The notes under the pieces are model-generated. The model ran no database searches, was not told where the DNA came from, and saw nothing but the letters and a program-made list of their open reading frames with translations. Below are positions 43,313 through 52,962 of a stretch of 64,000 nucleotides of DNA, piece by piece. Positions within the stretch are counted from its first letter, which is position 1, and each line of letters begins with the position of its first letter. The DNA lies in assembly GCF_001465835.2 (NCBI RefSeq), contig NZ_CP013661.2, positions 496,001 to 560,000 of the forward strand, read 5' to 3'. Source of the stretch: Planococcus kocurii (GTDB lineage: Bacteria; Bacillota; Bacilli; Bacillales_A; Planococcaceae). Both the position numbers and the translations under genes were made by a program.

Positions 43313-44902
43313 ATGACTTCAGTGAACTTTGCAAACGATTTAAAAGATCTTTTGACTGGCCAAAATGTGCATGTTCAATTATCAGTGCCACAATTAGTGG
43401 AAGCGGCAACATCCCGCAAAGAAGCAGTATTAACTCGGGAAGGTGCTGTAACAGCGGAAACAGGAAAATATACTGGCCGCTCACCGAAAGACAAATACAT
43501 GGTGGAAGAAGAAAGTTCTAAAAACAAAGTCGACTGGGGCAATGTGAACCGTCCGATTTCAAGCGAAGTATTTGAAAAGCTTTACGCTAAAGTGATTAAG
43601 CACCTTAAAGACAAAGATGCGCTTTATGTATTCAAAGGATTTGCCGGAGCCGACCATGAATCACGTGTGCCCATCCAAACAATCAATGAATACGCATGGC
43701 ATAATCTATTTGCTCACCAATTGTTCATCCGGCCTACAGCTGAAGAATTGCAAACACACGAAGCTGAATTCACAGTTGTGTACGCTCCGACTTTTCAAGC
43801 AGACCCTGCAGTTGATGGTACAGCTTCTGAAACATTTATCATTGTATCGATGGAGCAAGGCATTATTTTGATCGGCGGCACTGAGTACGCTGGCGAAATG
43901 AAAAAATCAATTTTCTCTATCATGAACTACTTACTTCCTGAAAAAGGAATTTTACCTATGCATTGTTCAGCAAACGTTGGTCCAGAAGGCGACGTAACTT
44001 TATTTTTCGGTTTATCCGGAACAGGTAAAACAACTTTATCAGCTGACGGTGATCGCAAACTAATCGGTGATGATGAGCACGGCTGGTCAGATAACGGCGT
44101 ATTTAACATTGAAGGCGGTTGCTACGCTAAAACGATTAATTTGTCTCGTGAAAATGAACCACAAATTTACGACGCAATCCGTTTTGGTTCAGTACTTGAA
44201 AACGTAGTAGTGGACCCTGAAACACGCATTCCAAATTATAATGACGGTTCATTAACTGAAAACACACGTGCAGCATACCCAATGCAAGCAATCGACAATA
44301 TTGTAGACCCTTCTGTTGCAGGACATCCGAAAACAATTGTCTTTTTGACTGCTGACGCATTTGGCGTATTGCCTCCAATCAGTAAATTAACAAAAGAACA
44401 GGCAATGTACCACTTTTTAAGCGGCTATACATCGAAACTTGCTGGAACAGAGCGCGGAATCACTTCACCTGAAGCAACATTCTCTACATGCTTCGGTTCA
44501 CCTTTCTTGCCGTTGCACGCAACAGTTTACGCTGAAATGCTTGGTAAGAAAATCGACGAGCACGGCGCTCAAGTTTTCCTCGTTAACACTGGATGGACTG
44601 GTGGCGTATACGGAGTCGGTAGCCGTATGAAACTTTCTTACACACGCACAATGGTTCGCGCTGCGATCAAAGGCGAATTAAACACAGTGCCAACTGAAAA
44701 AGAAGCAGTCTTCGGTTTTGAAATTCCAACTGAAGTACCTGGAGTTCCAAGTGAAGTATTAAACCCACGCCATGCATGGTCAGACAAAGCAGCTTATGAC
44801 CAAAAAGCAAATGAATTGGCGCAAGAATTCCAAGAAAACTTTAAAAAGTTCGGCACTGTCGCACCTGAAATCAGCGTGCTAGGCGGACCAACTCAAAAAT
44901 AA
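43313..44902 (+). CDS. pckA: Phosphoenolpyruvate carboxykinase (ATP)
   Basis: 529 residues; makes phosphoenolpyruvate from oxaloacetate and ATP in gluconeogenesis. [11 protein letters not shown] near residue 238 is the ATP loop, with the kinase signature [10 protein letters not shown] following, and NEYAWHNLF and MHCSANVG motifs upstream. Length is typical. ATG start with AAGGAAGG. Likely repressed by CcpN in the presence of sugars. Confidence 0.96.
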   Translation: MTSVNFANDLKDLLTGQNVHVQLSVPQLVEAATSRKEAVLTREGAVTAETGKYTGRSPKDKYMVEEESSKNKVDWGNVNRPISSEVFEKLYAKVIKHLKDKDALYVFKGFAGADHESRVPIQTINEYAWHNLFAHQLFIRPTAEELQTHEAEFTVVYAPTFQADPAVDGTASETFIIVSMEQGIILIGGTEYAGEMKKSIFSIMNYLLPEKGILPMHCSANVGPEGDVTLFFGLSGTGKTTLSADGDRKLIGDDEHGWSDNGVFNIEGGCYAKTINLSRENEPQIYDAIRFGSVLENVVVDPETRIPNYNDGSLTENTRAAYPMQAIDNIVDPSVAGHPKTIVFLTADAFGVLPPISKLTKEQAMYHFLSGYTSKLAGTERGITSPEATFSTCFGSPFLPLHATVYAEMLGKKIDEHGAQVFLVNTGWTGGVYGVGSRMKLSYTRTMVRAAIKGELNTVPTEKEAVFGFEIPTEVPGVPSEVLNPRHAWSDKAAYDQKANELAQEFQENFKKFGTVAPEISVLGGPTQK

Positions 44903-44908
44903 TCTTGC

Positions 44909-44947
44909 AAAAACCCGTTCGGATTTTATTCCGAACGGGTTTTTTTA
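44909..44947. terminator. Bidirectional terminator, pckA / ytmA
   Basis: AAACCCGTTCGGA/TCCGAACGGGTTT hairpin with T and A tracts on either side. Confidence 0.9.
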
Positions 44948-45724
44948 CTTTTCTTTTTCTCTCATCCACAGACAAACTGCTTTGACTGTTTTCCAATTCG
45001 CTGCAGGTGGAAAAAAGTGCGTGTAATCTGGAAAATACCATGTTTCATGCGGCTGATCCTTTAACTTTAATGCCTCTTCTAACAAATATGCTTGTCCGGG
45101 TGAGACATTGTCATCTAGTAAACCGTGAATGATCAAAACGGGCGCAGTATTTTCTTCAATCCGCAATAATGGGTTGCGCTCTTCAAATTGAGTTAAAGCG
45201 GTGTTCGGCGTTCCTCCGTAAAGTCGCTTCATCATGCGACGCATATCCGGACGTTCTTTATACGTTAATACCGTATCTGTAACACCTGCCCATGTAACAA
45301 CCGACCTAATATCTTGACGCAAAATAGCTGTCCATAATGCCATAATCCCGCCTCGTGAAAATGCCAGTAAGTGGACATTTCCATTACTGAATTTTTTTAA
45401 AACATCGACAGCATGAACGGCATCCCACCTGTCCTCTCCTGCAAATTCATCACGGCCTTCACCGCCTCGATTGCCTCGATAATACGGAGCAAACACCACA
45501 AAGCCTTGTGCGGCAAATTGAGCGATTCGTGCAGGACGTACCATCCCAATCGACTGAATGCCTCCTCTTAAATACAAGATGCCACTATTGCTTCCTCTTT
45601 TTTTCGGTTCAGCTAGCATTCCTTTTACGCGTAATCCTTCTGACCAGTAAACAATTTCTGATAACCGAACGTGTGGATTCGGCGATGGATAAGGTCTCTT
45701 CGATCTAATCGTTCCATTTTTCAA
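44945..45724 (-). CDS. ytmA: Prolyl-oligopeptidase-family alpha/beta hydrolase (YtmA)
   Basis: 259 residues. Nucleophile elbow LAFSRGG near residue 124, Asp near HGLLDDNVSPG and His in DYTHFFPP, so the triad is complete. S9-type serine hydrolase, substrate unknown. TTG start with AAGGTG upstream. Its first 20 bp overlap ytkD, so translation is probably coupled. Confidence 0.82.
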   Translation of the reverse strand: MKNGTIRSKRPYPSPNPHVRLSEIVYWSEGLRVKGMLAEPKKRGSNSGILYLRGGIQSIGMVRPARIAQFAAQGFVVFAPYYRGNRGGEGRDEFAGEDRWDAVHAVDVLKKFSNGNVHLLAFSRGGIMALWTAILRQDIRSVVTWAGVTDTVLTYKERPDMRRMMKRLYGGTPNTALTQFEERNPLLRIEENTAPVLIIHGLLDDNVSPGQAYLLEEALKLKDQPHETWYFPDYTHFFPPAANWKTVKAVCLWMREKEK

Positions 45725-46163
45725 GCTGCTTCACCTTTTCTATTATTTTACTCATTCCTTCATCTTTCATTAAAAAACTAAAGTGGCTAGTTGTCTTTAA
45801 TTCTTTTAACAAGACGATTCCCTCTGTTTCAAGAAGGGAAATTCGGTCTATTCCTTCTACCTCTGCGACAAAAACCGTTTTGCAAAACGGTTTCTCTGAA
45901 TACACCACGTATTCAGCAAACCAGTCTAAGTTTTTGATATGCGCCCCAGTTTCTTCGTAAACTTCCCTCTTGGCAGCCTCCTGTAAACTTTCCCCCACTT
46001 CTACTTTGCCACCTGGAAATTCTAACCCTCGCTCATTATGCTTGGTCAGTACCCACTTTCCGTTATCGCTACAGATTACCAATACATGTCTACTTTCAAT
46101 AGAAAAGCTATTTTTTTCAAATGATAGTTCACATAAGTAGCCGTTCAAGTCTCGATAATGCAT
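45705..46163 (-). CDS. ytkD: Nudix nucleoside triphosphatase (YtkD)
   Basis: 152 residues. The Nudix box is complete: GGKVEVGESLQEAAKREVYEETG-type spacing near residues 50-72, with REVYEETGA carrying the metal-binding Glu residues. B. subtilis YtkD hydrolyses 8-oxo-dGTP and protects the nucleotide pool from oxidation. ATG start with GAGGTG. First gene of a ytkD-ytmA pair. Confidence 0.88.
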   Translation of the reverse strand: MHYRDLNGYLCELSFEKNSFSIESRHVLVICSDNGKWVLTKHNERGLEFPGGKVEVGESLQEAAKREVYEETGAHIKNLDWFAEYVVYSEKPFCKTVFVAEVEGIDRISLLETEGIVLLKELKTTSHFSFLMKDEGMSKIIEKVKQLEKWND

Positions 46164-46183
46164 TTTTTCACCTCAATGCCATA

Positions 46184-46220
46184 AGAAAAGCGTACACTAA
46201 ATTTCAGTGTACGCTTGTAT
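46184..46220 (-). terminator. Terminator after dps
   Basis: AAGCGTACACT/AGTGTACGCTT hairpin close to the dps stop; T run is modest. Confidence 0.75.
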
Positions 46221-46229
46221 AATTCTATC

Positions 46230-46676
46230 TTACTTCTTTTCGCCCAAGAATGCTGATAACATCCAAGAATGTTTTTCAAGGTTTTGATGAATGGCATTCA
46301 ACATGTCTTCTGTCATGTCGTCACCATCTTCAGCTGCCAAATGCATTCCTTTTTTCAGTGATTTCATAATTTTATCGTAATCACTCACAACAGTATCTAC
46401 CATTTCCTCAGCCGACTCCTTGCTATTCGCTTCTTCGATCACAGAAAGCGCTAGCTGTTCTTTCATTGTAGCGACCGGCTTTCCACCAAGCGCTAATAAC
46501 CGTTCTGCAATCTCATCCATATGCAATGTCGCTTCATTGTATAATTCCTCAAATTTTACGTGCAATGTAAAAAACGAAGGGCCTTTTACATACCAATGGA
46601 AATTATGTAATTTTGTATAAGCAACAGACCATGTTGCCACCTGTACGTTTAGTTCTTGGTTTAATTCGTTTGACAT
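46230..46676 (-). CDS. dps: Dps-family DNA-protecting ferritin
   Basis: 148 residues of the Dps four-helix family. Ferroxidase-site motifs [11 protein letters not shown] near residue 22 and [20 protein letters not shown] near residue 41 are intact. It stores iron and protects DNA from peroxide. ATG start. A possible sigma-B promoter lies upstream, as for B. subtilis dps. Confidence 0.93.
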   Translation of the reverse strand: MSNELNQELNVQVATWSVAYTKLHNFHWYVKGPSFFTLHVKFEELYNEATLHMDEIAERLLALGGKPVATMKEQLALSVIEEANSKESAEEMVDTVVSDYDKIMKSLKKGMHLAAEDGDDMTEDMLNAIHQNLEKHSWMLSAFLGEKK

Positions 46677-46721
46677 TTCCGATCACACTCCATTTTTTTG
46701 ATAAGTTCATATACTTTATTT

Positions 46722-46747
46722 ATACCACTGATGCCCCTACAATAAAC
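46722..46747 (-). promoter_or_regulatory. Candidate sigma-B promoter of dps
   Basis: On the minus strand GTTTAT (46742-46747), a 14-bp spacer and TGGTAT (46722-46727) are close to the general-stress consensus GTTTAA-N12-14-GGGTAT. Confidence 0.45.
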
Positions 46748-46782
46748 ATATGAAGTAATTCTGCGAAAAGAGTTGAAATTTT

Positions 46783-47013
46783 ATGAAGACGACTTTACTA
46801 CGGATGTTCCGTTTTTATCAACGATTCATCTCTCCTTTATCACCCCCAAGCTGTCGATTTTATCCAACATGTTCGCATTACGGCATTGAAGCTGTCGAAA
46901 AGCATGGCGCGTTAAAAGGCGGATATCTAGCCGCGAAACGCATTTTAAGCTGCCATCCTTTCCATAAAGGGGGAATCGATTTCGTCCCTGAAGAATGGCC
47001 ACCAAAAAAATAA
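46783..47013 (+). CDS. yidD: Membrane protein insertion efficiency factor YidD
   Basis: 76 residues. [20 protein letters not shown] and [18 protein letters not shown] are the YidD (DUF37) signature with its three Cys. It assists YidC in inserting membrane proteins at the cytoplasmic face. B. subtilis YtjA is the counterpart in this neighbourhood. ATG start with AAGAG. Confidence 0.9.
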   Translation: MKTTLLRMFRFYQRFISPLSPPSCRFYPTCSHYGIEAVEKHGALKGGYLAAKRILSCHPFHKGGIDFVPEEWPPKK

Positions 47014-47028
47014 TTGGTGGTTTTTCTT
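46998..47028 (+). terminator. Terminator overlapping the yidD stop
   Basis: CCACCAAAAAAA/TTGGTGG hairpin with TTTTT, covering the end of yidD. Confidence 0.65.
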
Positions 47029-47067
47029 GTGTTTTTATTGCGTATACTGTAATATTCAACTAGTCAT

Positions 47068-47087
47068 TAAAACGTAATCATTACATT
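47068..47087 (+). promoter_or_regulatory. Zur box
   Basis: AACGTAATCATTACATTT is a near match to the Bacillus Zur operator core TCGTAATNATTACGA. It lies directly before the ribosome binding site of a zinc-binding lipoprotein gene. Zinc-loaded Zur should repress it. Confidence 0.7.
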
Positions 47088-47099
47088 TTGGAGGAAAAT

Positions 47100-48062
47100 A
47101 TGAAAAAAATACTATTACTAATCTCTATTGTTTTATTATTAGCAGCTTGTGGAAAAACAAGTGATGAAGCGCAAAGTATCGATACTGATGCTTCGAAGCT
47201 ACAAATTTACACAACGGTTTATCCACTAACTTATTTTACGGAGCGCATCGGTGGTGATTTGATTGATGTTCAGTCAATTTATCCTGCCGGTTCCAATGAA
47301 CACACCTTTGAACCCACACAACAAGAAATGATTCAACTCGCAGATGCAGATTTGATGTTCTCGATTGGTCTGGGTCTTGAAGGGTTTATCGACAAAGCTC
47401 AAAAAACATTGAAAAATGAAAATGTTGAATTTGTAGCGACAGCCGAAACAATGACAGAGGAAGATTTTGAAGCGGTACTTGGCCATACAGAAGAAGCCCA
47501 TGTTGAAGAATCTGCAAGCGACGATGGTCATGATCACGGTTCAACTGACCCGCACGTCTGGATGTCTCCTGTACTAAGCGAGAAATTAGCAGAATCGATT
47601 AAAGATTCCTTGATAACAGCCGACCCAGAAAACGCAGAAACTTACGAAAGCAACTACACAGAATTAGTTGTTGAGCTCGAAACCTTAGACCGTTCGTTCG
47701 CTGCGCTATCTGAGCGCGTCACGAAAGACACCTTTTTCGTTTCCCATGAGGCTTTTGGCTACTTGTCAGAGCCTTACGGTTTTGAACAAATGGCAATCGC
47801 TGGGCTAAATAGCCAGGATGAGCCTTCGCAAAAAGAGTTAACAGAGATTGTTGATTTAGCGAAAGAAAAAAACTTAGAGTATATCGTCTTTGAACAAAAT
47901 GTTTCGTCTAACCTGACAGAGGTTATTCGAAAAGAAGTAGATGCTGAAGCAATCCAAATGCACAATCTTGGCGTTTTGACACAAGAAAACATCGACAATG
48001 AAGAAACATATTTTACCTTGATGGAAAAAAATCTTCAAGTACTTGAGACCATTCTAAAATAG
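47100..48062 (+). CDS. znuA: Zinc ABC transporter substrate-binding lipoprotein
   Basis: 320 residues from ATG 47100 (GGAGG upstream; the TTG frame start includes the binding site). Lipobox LLLAAC with Cys near residue 18. Metal-binding cluster-A-1 fold: GSNEHTFEPT, the histidine-rich loop near residues 130-150 (DDGHDHGSTDPHVWMSP) and FVSHEAFGYL. It captures zinc outside the membrane. No permease or ATPase gene is next to it. Confidence 0.88.
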   Translation: MKKILLLISIVLLLAACGKTSDEAQSIDTDASKLQIYTTVYPLTYFTERIGGDLIDVQSIYPAGSNEHTFEPTQQEMIQLADADLMFSIGLGLEGFIDKAQKTLKNENVEFVATAETMTEEDFEAVLGHTEEAHVEESASDDGHDHGSTDPHVWMSPVLSEKLAESIKDSLITADPENAETYESNYTELVVELETLDRSFAALSERVTKDTFFVSHEAFGYLSEPYGFEQMAIAGLNSQDEPSQKELTEIVDLAKEKNLEYIVFEQNVSSNLTEVIRKEVDAEAIQMHNLGVLTQENIDNEETYFTLMEKNLQVLETILK

Positions 48063-48110
48063 CAAAAAGGCACAGCAGAGAGACCTTCTCTGCTATGCCT
48101 TTCTTTTTTT
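48063..48110. terminator. Bidirectional terminator, znuA / MOSC gene
   Basis: AAAAAGGCACAGCAGAGA/TCTCTGCTATGCCTTT hairpin, T-rich on both strands. Confidence 0.85.
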
Positions 48111-48114
48111 CATA

Positions 48115-48783
48115 TTAGCTACCCGATGTTAATTTAGTTAGTCGTTTGGTCAAAAATTGCCGCCATTCAGCTGCGAGTTCTTCTACTTCCAATACTTTGA
48201 CGATCCCATCGATGTCTCTTGGTCTATGGAAATTGATTTCATTGGCATATAGAACCGATACTTGTTGTGGGCTTTTTGCTACTAGACGAATCGATGAATC
48301 GGCTCTCACAATGCCTTCTTCTAGTACACGGCAAAGATAACCAGTAAAGCCCGTTTTCACCATTTCTTTTAGTAAAGGCTTCATGTCCAGTCGCCTGTCA
48401 ATGGTATTACAAGGAACTCTTCCTTGCGTCACTTGAATAATAGCCTCTCCCACTTGAAAAATGTCCCCAATGCAGACGTCTCGCTCTAACATATTTGTCA
48501 CCGTTAAATTTTCGCCAAAAGCAGCAGGGGGTAACTGAACTTTAAATTGGTCCTTCCAATAAGCATAATGTTCATACGAATAAATGCACACGGCACGTTC
48601 TGGACCTCCGTGATGCTTAAGATCTGCGACACCATCTCCTTGAAAACCGCCCTTAGTTAACAACACCGTTTGCGCTTGTTGTTTACGAATAGCGGTTTCC
48701 ATTTCCTTGCCGTTTTCATAGGTCATTTTCTCAGGTAAACCGATCGCAAAATTTTTGATGACCGCTTTTTCTGAACTTCTCAT
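48115..48783 (-). CDS. MOSC-domain protein, YiiM-like
   Basis: 222 residues. The MOSC signature Cys lies in RVPCNTIDRR near residue 130; KHHGGPERAVCIYSYEHYAYW and PPAAFGENLTV match YiiM/YflK-type proteins, which use the molybdenum cofactor to reduce N-hydroxylated compounds. ATG start with AAGGTGGGG. Monocistronic by appearance. Confidence 0.87.
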   Translation of the reverse strand: MRSSEKAVIKNFAIGLPEKMTYENGKEMETAIRKQQAQTVLLTKGGFQGDGVADLKHHGGPERAVCIYSYEHYAYWKDQFKVQLPPAAFGENLTVTNMLERDVCIGDIFQVGEAIIQVTQGRVPCNTIDRRLDMKPLLKEMVKTGFTGYLCRVLEEGIVRADSSIRLVAKSPQQVSVLYANEINFHRPRDIDGIVKVLEVEELAAEWRQFLTKRLTKLTSGS

Positions 48784-48852
48784 ACATCCCCCACCTTTTG
48801 ATCCGTCAGCTAATCGACTCTGATTTACTTTTCTGTATTATACATCAGACCA

Positions 48853-49572
48853 TCAATCTTCTAAAATTTCATTTAAAAACTTTTCGCGATGATCTAAAAA
48901 ATATTTGGTGATTCGGTAATGGTCGGTCATTTCATAATCGATTTCTTCAATCGCTCCTCCGTCAAAACTTAAAATTTGTGCATCTGGATATCCAAGAAGA
49001 ATAGGTGAATGTGTCGCAATGATAAATTGACAATTCTCTTGTGTAGTCAAGTCTTTTAAAATCCTCAAAAATGTCAATTGTCGTTGGGGGGACAATGCGG
49101 CTTCTGGCTCATCAAGCAAATACAGTGCTCGCCCATTAAAGCGATTCAAAAATAAAGACAAGAACGATTCCCCATGAGATTGCTTGTGCAACGAACGACC
49201 TCCATATGACTGAAATCCATCTTCATCCACATCTTCTAAATGTGTCGCAAAATGATAAAATGATTCAGCGCGCATGAAAAATCCATTGGTCACTTTCGGC
49301 ATCCAGGATAATCGAATGTACTCACCCAACACCGATTCAGAAGCGTGTACGTCATAGTTATTGTTGCGTCCACCTCCCGCTGTATTAAATTCGCATTTAT
49401 CTGCGATGGCCTCGAGTAATGTTGACTTGCCCGACCCATTTTCTCCAACAAAAAAGGTAATGGGGTTGCTCAGCTTGACTTGTTTCATACTGTTTACCGC
49501 AGGTACTGTAAAAGGGTATTGTTCAAAATCCTCTACTTGGTCTCTCAATAAACGGATGCCAGTCAAAAACAT
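48853..49572 (-). CDS. AAA-family ATPase, SMC/ABC-like
   Basis: 239 residues. Walker A GENGSGKST near residue 42, Walker B YLLDEPEAALSPQRQ near residue 155 and the ATHSPILLG switch region. It belongs to a small stand-alone ATPase family related to OLD/RecF. Function unknown. ATG start lies inside the 3' end of menC (10-bp overlap), so it is translated with the men genes. Confidence 0.8.
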   Translation of the reverse strand: MFLTGIRLLRDQVEDFEQYPFTVPAVNSMKQVKLSNPITFFVGENGSGKSTLLEAIADKCEFNTAGGGRNNNYDVHASESVLGEYIRLSWMPKVTNGFFMRAESFYHFATHLEDVDEDGFQSYGGRSLHKQSHGESFLSLFLNRFNGRALYLLDEPEAALSPQRQLTFLRILKDLTTQENCQFIIATHSPILLGYPDAQILSFDGGAIEEIDYEMTDHYRITKYFLDHREKFLNEILED

Positions 49573-50666
49573 TCCTTCACCTCCTCGCTAGGGCTTAAAT
49601 GAGCAGTGTCTACTTTATAACCGATTCCTGTAAGCTGACTTAACTGGATCTCACCATTGTCGACAAAAATTTCCGGCTCGATTATATCTTTTTCCCAAAA
49701 ATGAGTAGAAGCAGAAAAATCACCTGGATATTCTATACCTGGTAACGACGCCAGCGCTAAATTATGAGCCTTTGATACGCCAAATTCAATCATGCCCCCC
49801 ACCCACATGCCTATAGAATGCTCACGACACAATTCCACCACTTTCAAGGTTTCTGTCCAGCCTCCAAGACGACTCATTTTTAACACGACAATGTCTCCTG
49901 CTTTCATATCGATCATTTGCTGAACATCATCTACACTAGAAATACTCTCGTCCAAACAAATTTTAGTGTTGAGTTGCGCTTTTGCTCGCGCATGTAACGC
50001 CCACTCACGCTCTCCAAACGGCTGTTCAATAAGCGTGAACCCAACATCATCAAATTCTTTTAACCGTTCAAAATTGGCTTTGTTGAAACTACCATTGGCA
50101 TCCGCAAAAAATAATAGCTCGGGATAGTTAGTAACAACAGATTTCAACACAAACGGATCTGTATCTGGATGAATTTTGATTTTGATACGCTTGTACCCCG
50201 CATTGTTGGCTTGTGCTACTCGGTCTCCTATTTGAGACGGATCTGCAGCTACAACGATGCCAGCAGGAACTGCTTTCAAAGTGCCACCAACAAATTGCCA
50301 AAGCGGCTGCTGTTGCTGTTTTGCAAACAAATCCCACACAGCCATTTCTACGGCTGCTTTTGCCATCCGATTGCCTTTCACAGCTTTGAACAGTTCCCAA
50401 ACTTCTTTTGGATGTTGAAAATTTTGACCCGTGAGTAGTGGCAGTAACACGTGCTCAAGTACAAAACGACAGCTGGTAATGGTTTCTTCTGTATACCAAG
50501 GAGTTTCAAATGCTACACATTCTCCGTAGCCAATGTCTCCTGACTCGTCTCGTACACTTACAACAATTACTTCCCGCTCATCTACTTGCTGTAAAACAGA
50601 TTTAAAAGGGGTTTTGAGCGGTCTTCGTACTTTCTTAAAGCCAATCTCTTTAATGGTTATACCCAT
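49563..50666 (-). CDS. menC: o-Succinylbenzoate synthase
   Basis: 367 residues of the enolase superfamily. The KxK base in KRIKIKIHP near residue 163, metal ligands in DANGS, E of LIEQPF and LDESI, and the final Lys in VLKMSRLGG are all visible. It dehydrates SHCHC to o-succinylbenzoate in menaquinone synthesis. Overlaps menE by 10 bp. Confidence 0.93.
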   Translation of the reverse strand: MGITIKEIGFKKVRRPLKTPFKSVLQQVDEREVIVVSVRDESGDIGYGECVAFETPWYTEETITSCRFVLEHVLLPLLTGQNFQHPKEVWELFKAVKGNRMAKAAVEMAVWDLFAKQQQQPLWQFVGGTLKAVPAGIVVAADPSQIGDRVAQANNAGYKRIKIKIHPDTDPFVLKSVVTNYPELLFFADANGSFNKANFERLKEFDDVGFTLIEQPFGEREWALHARAKAQLNTKICLDESISSVDDVQQMIDMKAGDIVVLKMSRLGGWTETLKVVELCREHSIGMWVGGMIEFGVSKAHNLALASLPGIEYPGDFSASTHFWEKDIIEPEIFVDNGEIQLSQLTGIGYKVDTAHLSPSEEVKECF

Positions 50667-52081
50667 GCTCTCAACTCTCTTCTCAGCAGCTTGTTGGAAG
50701 CATTGCGCGGCAACGACTCAACAACCGTCAATTGTTTTGGCACTTTGTAAGACGCCAACTGCTCGCGGCAATAATCTAGCAATTCTTCTGCAGTCACGTC
50801 TTGTTGCAATACCACAAATGCCACGGGAACTTCTCCCCACCTCTCACTCGGTGCCCCGCAAACGCCAACTTCTTGAATAGCTGGATGACCCGATAAAACT
50901 TTTTCAATTTCAGCTGGGTACACATTTTCCCCACCAGAGACGATCAAATCCGAACGGCGGTCCACCACAAACAAAAATCCTTCATCATCTAAATAACCCA
51001 TGTCTCCCGTATGAAGCCAGCCATCTTGTTGCACATTCCGCTCCGCAAATTTCCCGATATAGCCGGGTGTTACTTGTGGACCGCGAATCAGGATTTCTCC
51101 CACCTCACCCAATTTTTCCGTTTTGACTTCATATAAAAATAATGGCTTACCCGCTGATCCAATTTTTCGCTCTGCGTCCGCCACTTGTAAGGTTGTTGTT
51201 TGCGATGATGTTTCTGTCATGCCGTATGTTTGCAACACCGGTATCCCACAGTTTTCAGCACGTTTCATATAGGCAACGGGAATCGGTCCACCTCCAGCAA
51301 GAACCGCTTTAAAACGATTAGAAGCTTGCGTGGAACCTCTTTCGACACTCGTTAATATGCGTTCTAACGTCACACTCACAACCGACATATGCGTCACGCT
51401 GCCGTTACAAATTTCTTCTGCGCTGCGTTCTGCGTCAAATTTCTCATATAACCGGACGCCCATGCCATAAATTAACGATCTCATCAATATGGAAAATCCA
51501 CTAATATGGAACAATGGCACGGCACATAGCCAAACATCTTCCGGTGCAACGCCAATATTAAGTGCAGAAGATACAGCACTTGAAAAATGATTTTCCGCTG
51601 TTTGGCGAACACCTTTTGGATGTCCGGTAGTACCTGACGTATACATAATCGAAAGAGTCCGGTCTTTTGCCCATTGTTGTTGCGGTTCGAATTGATCGGC
51701 GTTGGCTTTTTCGATTTCACTAAATAAAACCATGCGTGAATCGTCCATTTTTTCTTTTAGCACATCAGCTACGAAAATAAACGCGACTTCCGCATCGTTT
51801 ATTTGGTACGTTAATTCATTGCTTGATAAACGCTCATTGAGCATGACCATTTCACAGCCTAGATGCATACAACCATACAAGACAAAAACAAATTCTGGAG
51901 TAGATTTTGCTAATACTGCAACACGTGAATGTTCTTTCACGCCAAGCGCGCTAAGTTTACGTGCATAATCGAGTGCAATCTTATTGATTTCAGAAAAAGT
52001 CCATTGCTGCTGCTCAAACGACAAGGCCATACGGTCCCCGCTCAAATAACTTCGCTGACTCAACCAATTCGGATAGGTCAT
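50657..52081 (-). CDS. menE: o-Succinylbenzoate-CoA ligase
   Basis: 474 residues from ATG 52081 with AAAGGA upstream. Adenylate-forming motif YTSGTTGHPKGV near residue 150, QTYGMTETSS, LHTGDMGYLDDEGFLFVV and VSGGENVYPAEIE, with the final catalytic Lys in NASNKLLRREL. It makes o-succinylbenzoyl-CoA for MenB. A terminator-like hairpin separates it from menB. Confidence 0.95.
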   Translation of the reverse strand: MTYPNWLSQRSYLSGDRMALSFEQQQWTFSEINKIALDYARKLSALGVKEHSRVAVLAKSTPEFVFVLYGCMHLGCEMVMLNERLSSNELTYQINDAEVAFIFVADVLKEKMDDSRMVLFSEIEKANADQFEPQQQWAKDRTLSIMYTSGTTGHPKGVRQTAENHFSSAVSSALNIGVAPEDVWLCAVPLFHISGFSILMRSLIYGMGVRLYEKFDAERSAEEICNGSVTHMSVVSVTLERILTSVERGSTQASNRFKAVLAGGGPIPVAYMKRAENCGIPVLQTYGMTETSSQTTTLQVADAERKIGSAGKPLFLYEVKTEKLGEVGEILIRGPQVTPGYIGKFAERNVQQDGWLHTGDMGYLDDEGFLFVVDRRSDLIVSGGENVYPAEIEKVLSGHPAIQEVGVCGAPSERWGEVPVAFVVLQQDVTAEELLDYCREQLASYKVPKQLTVVESLPRNASNKLLRRELRAWV

Positions 52082-52100
52082 GTTAAAAATCCTTTCTTCA

Positions 52101-52131
52101 AAAAAAGCTGTCCCCAAGAGGACAGCTTTCA
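52101..52131 (-). terminator. Terminator-like hairpin between menB and menE
   Basis: AAAGCTGTCC/GGACAGCTTT stem with a TTTTTTT tail on the minus strand, within the men cluster. Confidence 0.75.
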
Positions 52132-52143
52132 ATTATTCTATGA

Positions 52144-52962
52144 TCATGGGAAACGTGGGAATTGACCAAAGTCCGGTTTGCGTTTTTCTTTAAACGCATC
52201 GCGTCCTTCTTTTGCTTCGTCTGTTGTGTAATACAATAGCGTTGCGTCTCCAGCCATTTGCTGCAATCCAGCAAGACCGTCTGTATCAGCATTCATCGCC
52301 GCTTTTACAAAACGAAGTGCAGTTGGGCTCATTTCAAGCATTTCCTGACACCATTGAACCGTTTCGTCTTCTAACTGTTCAAGAGGTACAACTGTGTTCA
52401 CTAAGCCCATGTCCAGTGCTTCTTGTGCGTCGTATTGGCGGCATAAGTACCAAATTTCACGTGCTTTCTTGTGACCAATAATACGTGCCAAGTAACCAGA
52501 ACCGTAGCCAGCGTCAAACGAACCAACGCGCGGTCCTGTTTGGCCAAATCGTGCGTTGTCTGCTGCAATCGTCAAGTCACACACAACGTGCAAGACGTGT
52601 CCACCGCCAATTGCATAACCCGCAACCATTGCGACAACTGGTTTTGGAATAACACGGATTAAACGTTGTAGATCCAATACGTTCAAACGTGGAATTTCAT
52701 CTTCCCCAACGTAACCACCGTGTCCGCGTACAGATTGGTCGCCACCTGAACAGAAAGCTTTTTCACCTTCGCCAGTTAAAACAATAACGCCTACATCTGC
52801 GTTATCGCGCGCACGTGAAAACGCATCGATCAATTCATGAACTGTTTTCGGACGGAATGCGTTGCGCACTTCCGGACGGTTAATCGTAATTTTCGCAATA
52901 CCGTTAAAAATTTCATACTTAATGTCTTCATATGTACGTTCTGTAATCCACTCGCGTGTCAT
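52144..52962 (-). CDS. menB: 1,4-Dihydroxy-2-naphthoyl-CoA synthase
   Basis: 272 residues of the crotonase family. Oxyanion-hole segments [10 protein letters not shown] near residue 71 and [18 protein letters not shown] near residue 116, [17 protein letters not shown] near residue 141. Closes the second ring of menaquinone. ATG start with AAGGAGG. It overlaps menH by 4 bp. Confidence 0.96.
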   Translation of the reverse strand: MTREWITERTYEDIKYEIFNGIAKITINRPEVRNAFRPKTVHELIDAFSRARDNADVGVIVLTGEGEKAFCSGGDQSVRGHGGYVGEDEIPRLNVLDLQRLIRVIPKPVVAMVAGYAIGGGHVLHVVCDLTIAADNARFGQTGPRVGSFDAGYGSGYLARIIGHKKAREIWYLCRQYDAQEALDMGLVNTVVPLEQLEDETVQWCQEMLEMSPTALRFVKAAMNADTDGLAGLQQMAGDATLLYYTTDEAKEGRDAFKEKRKPDFGQFPRFP

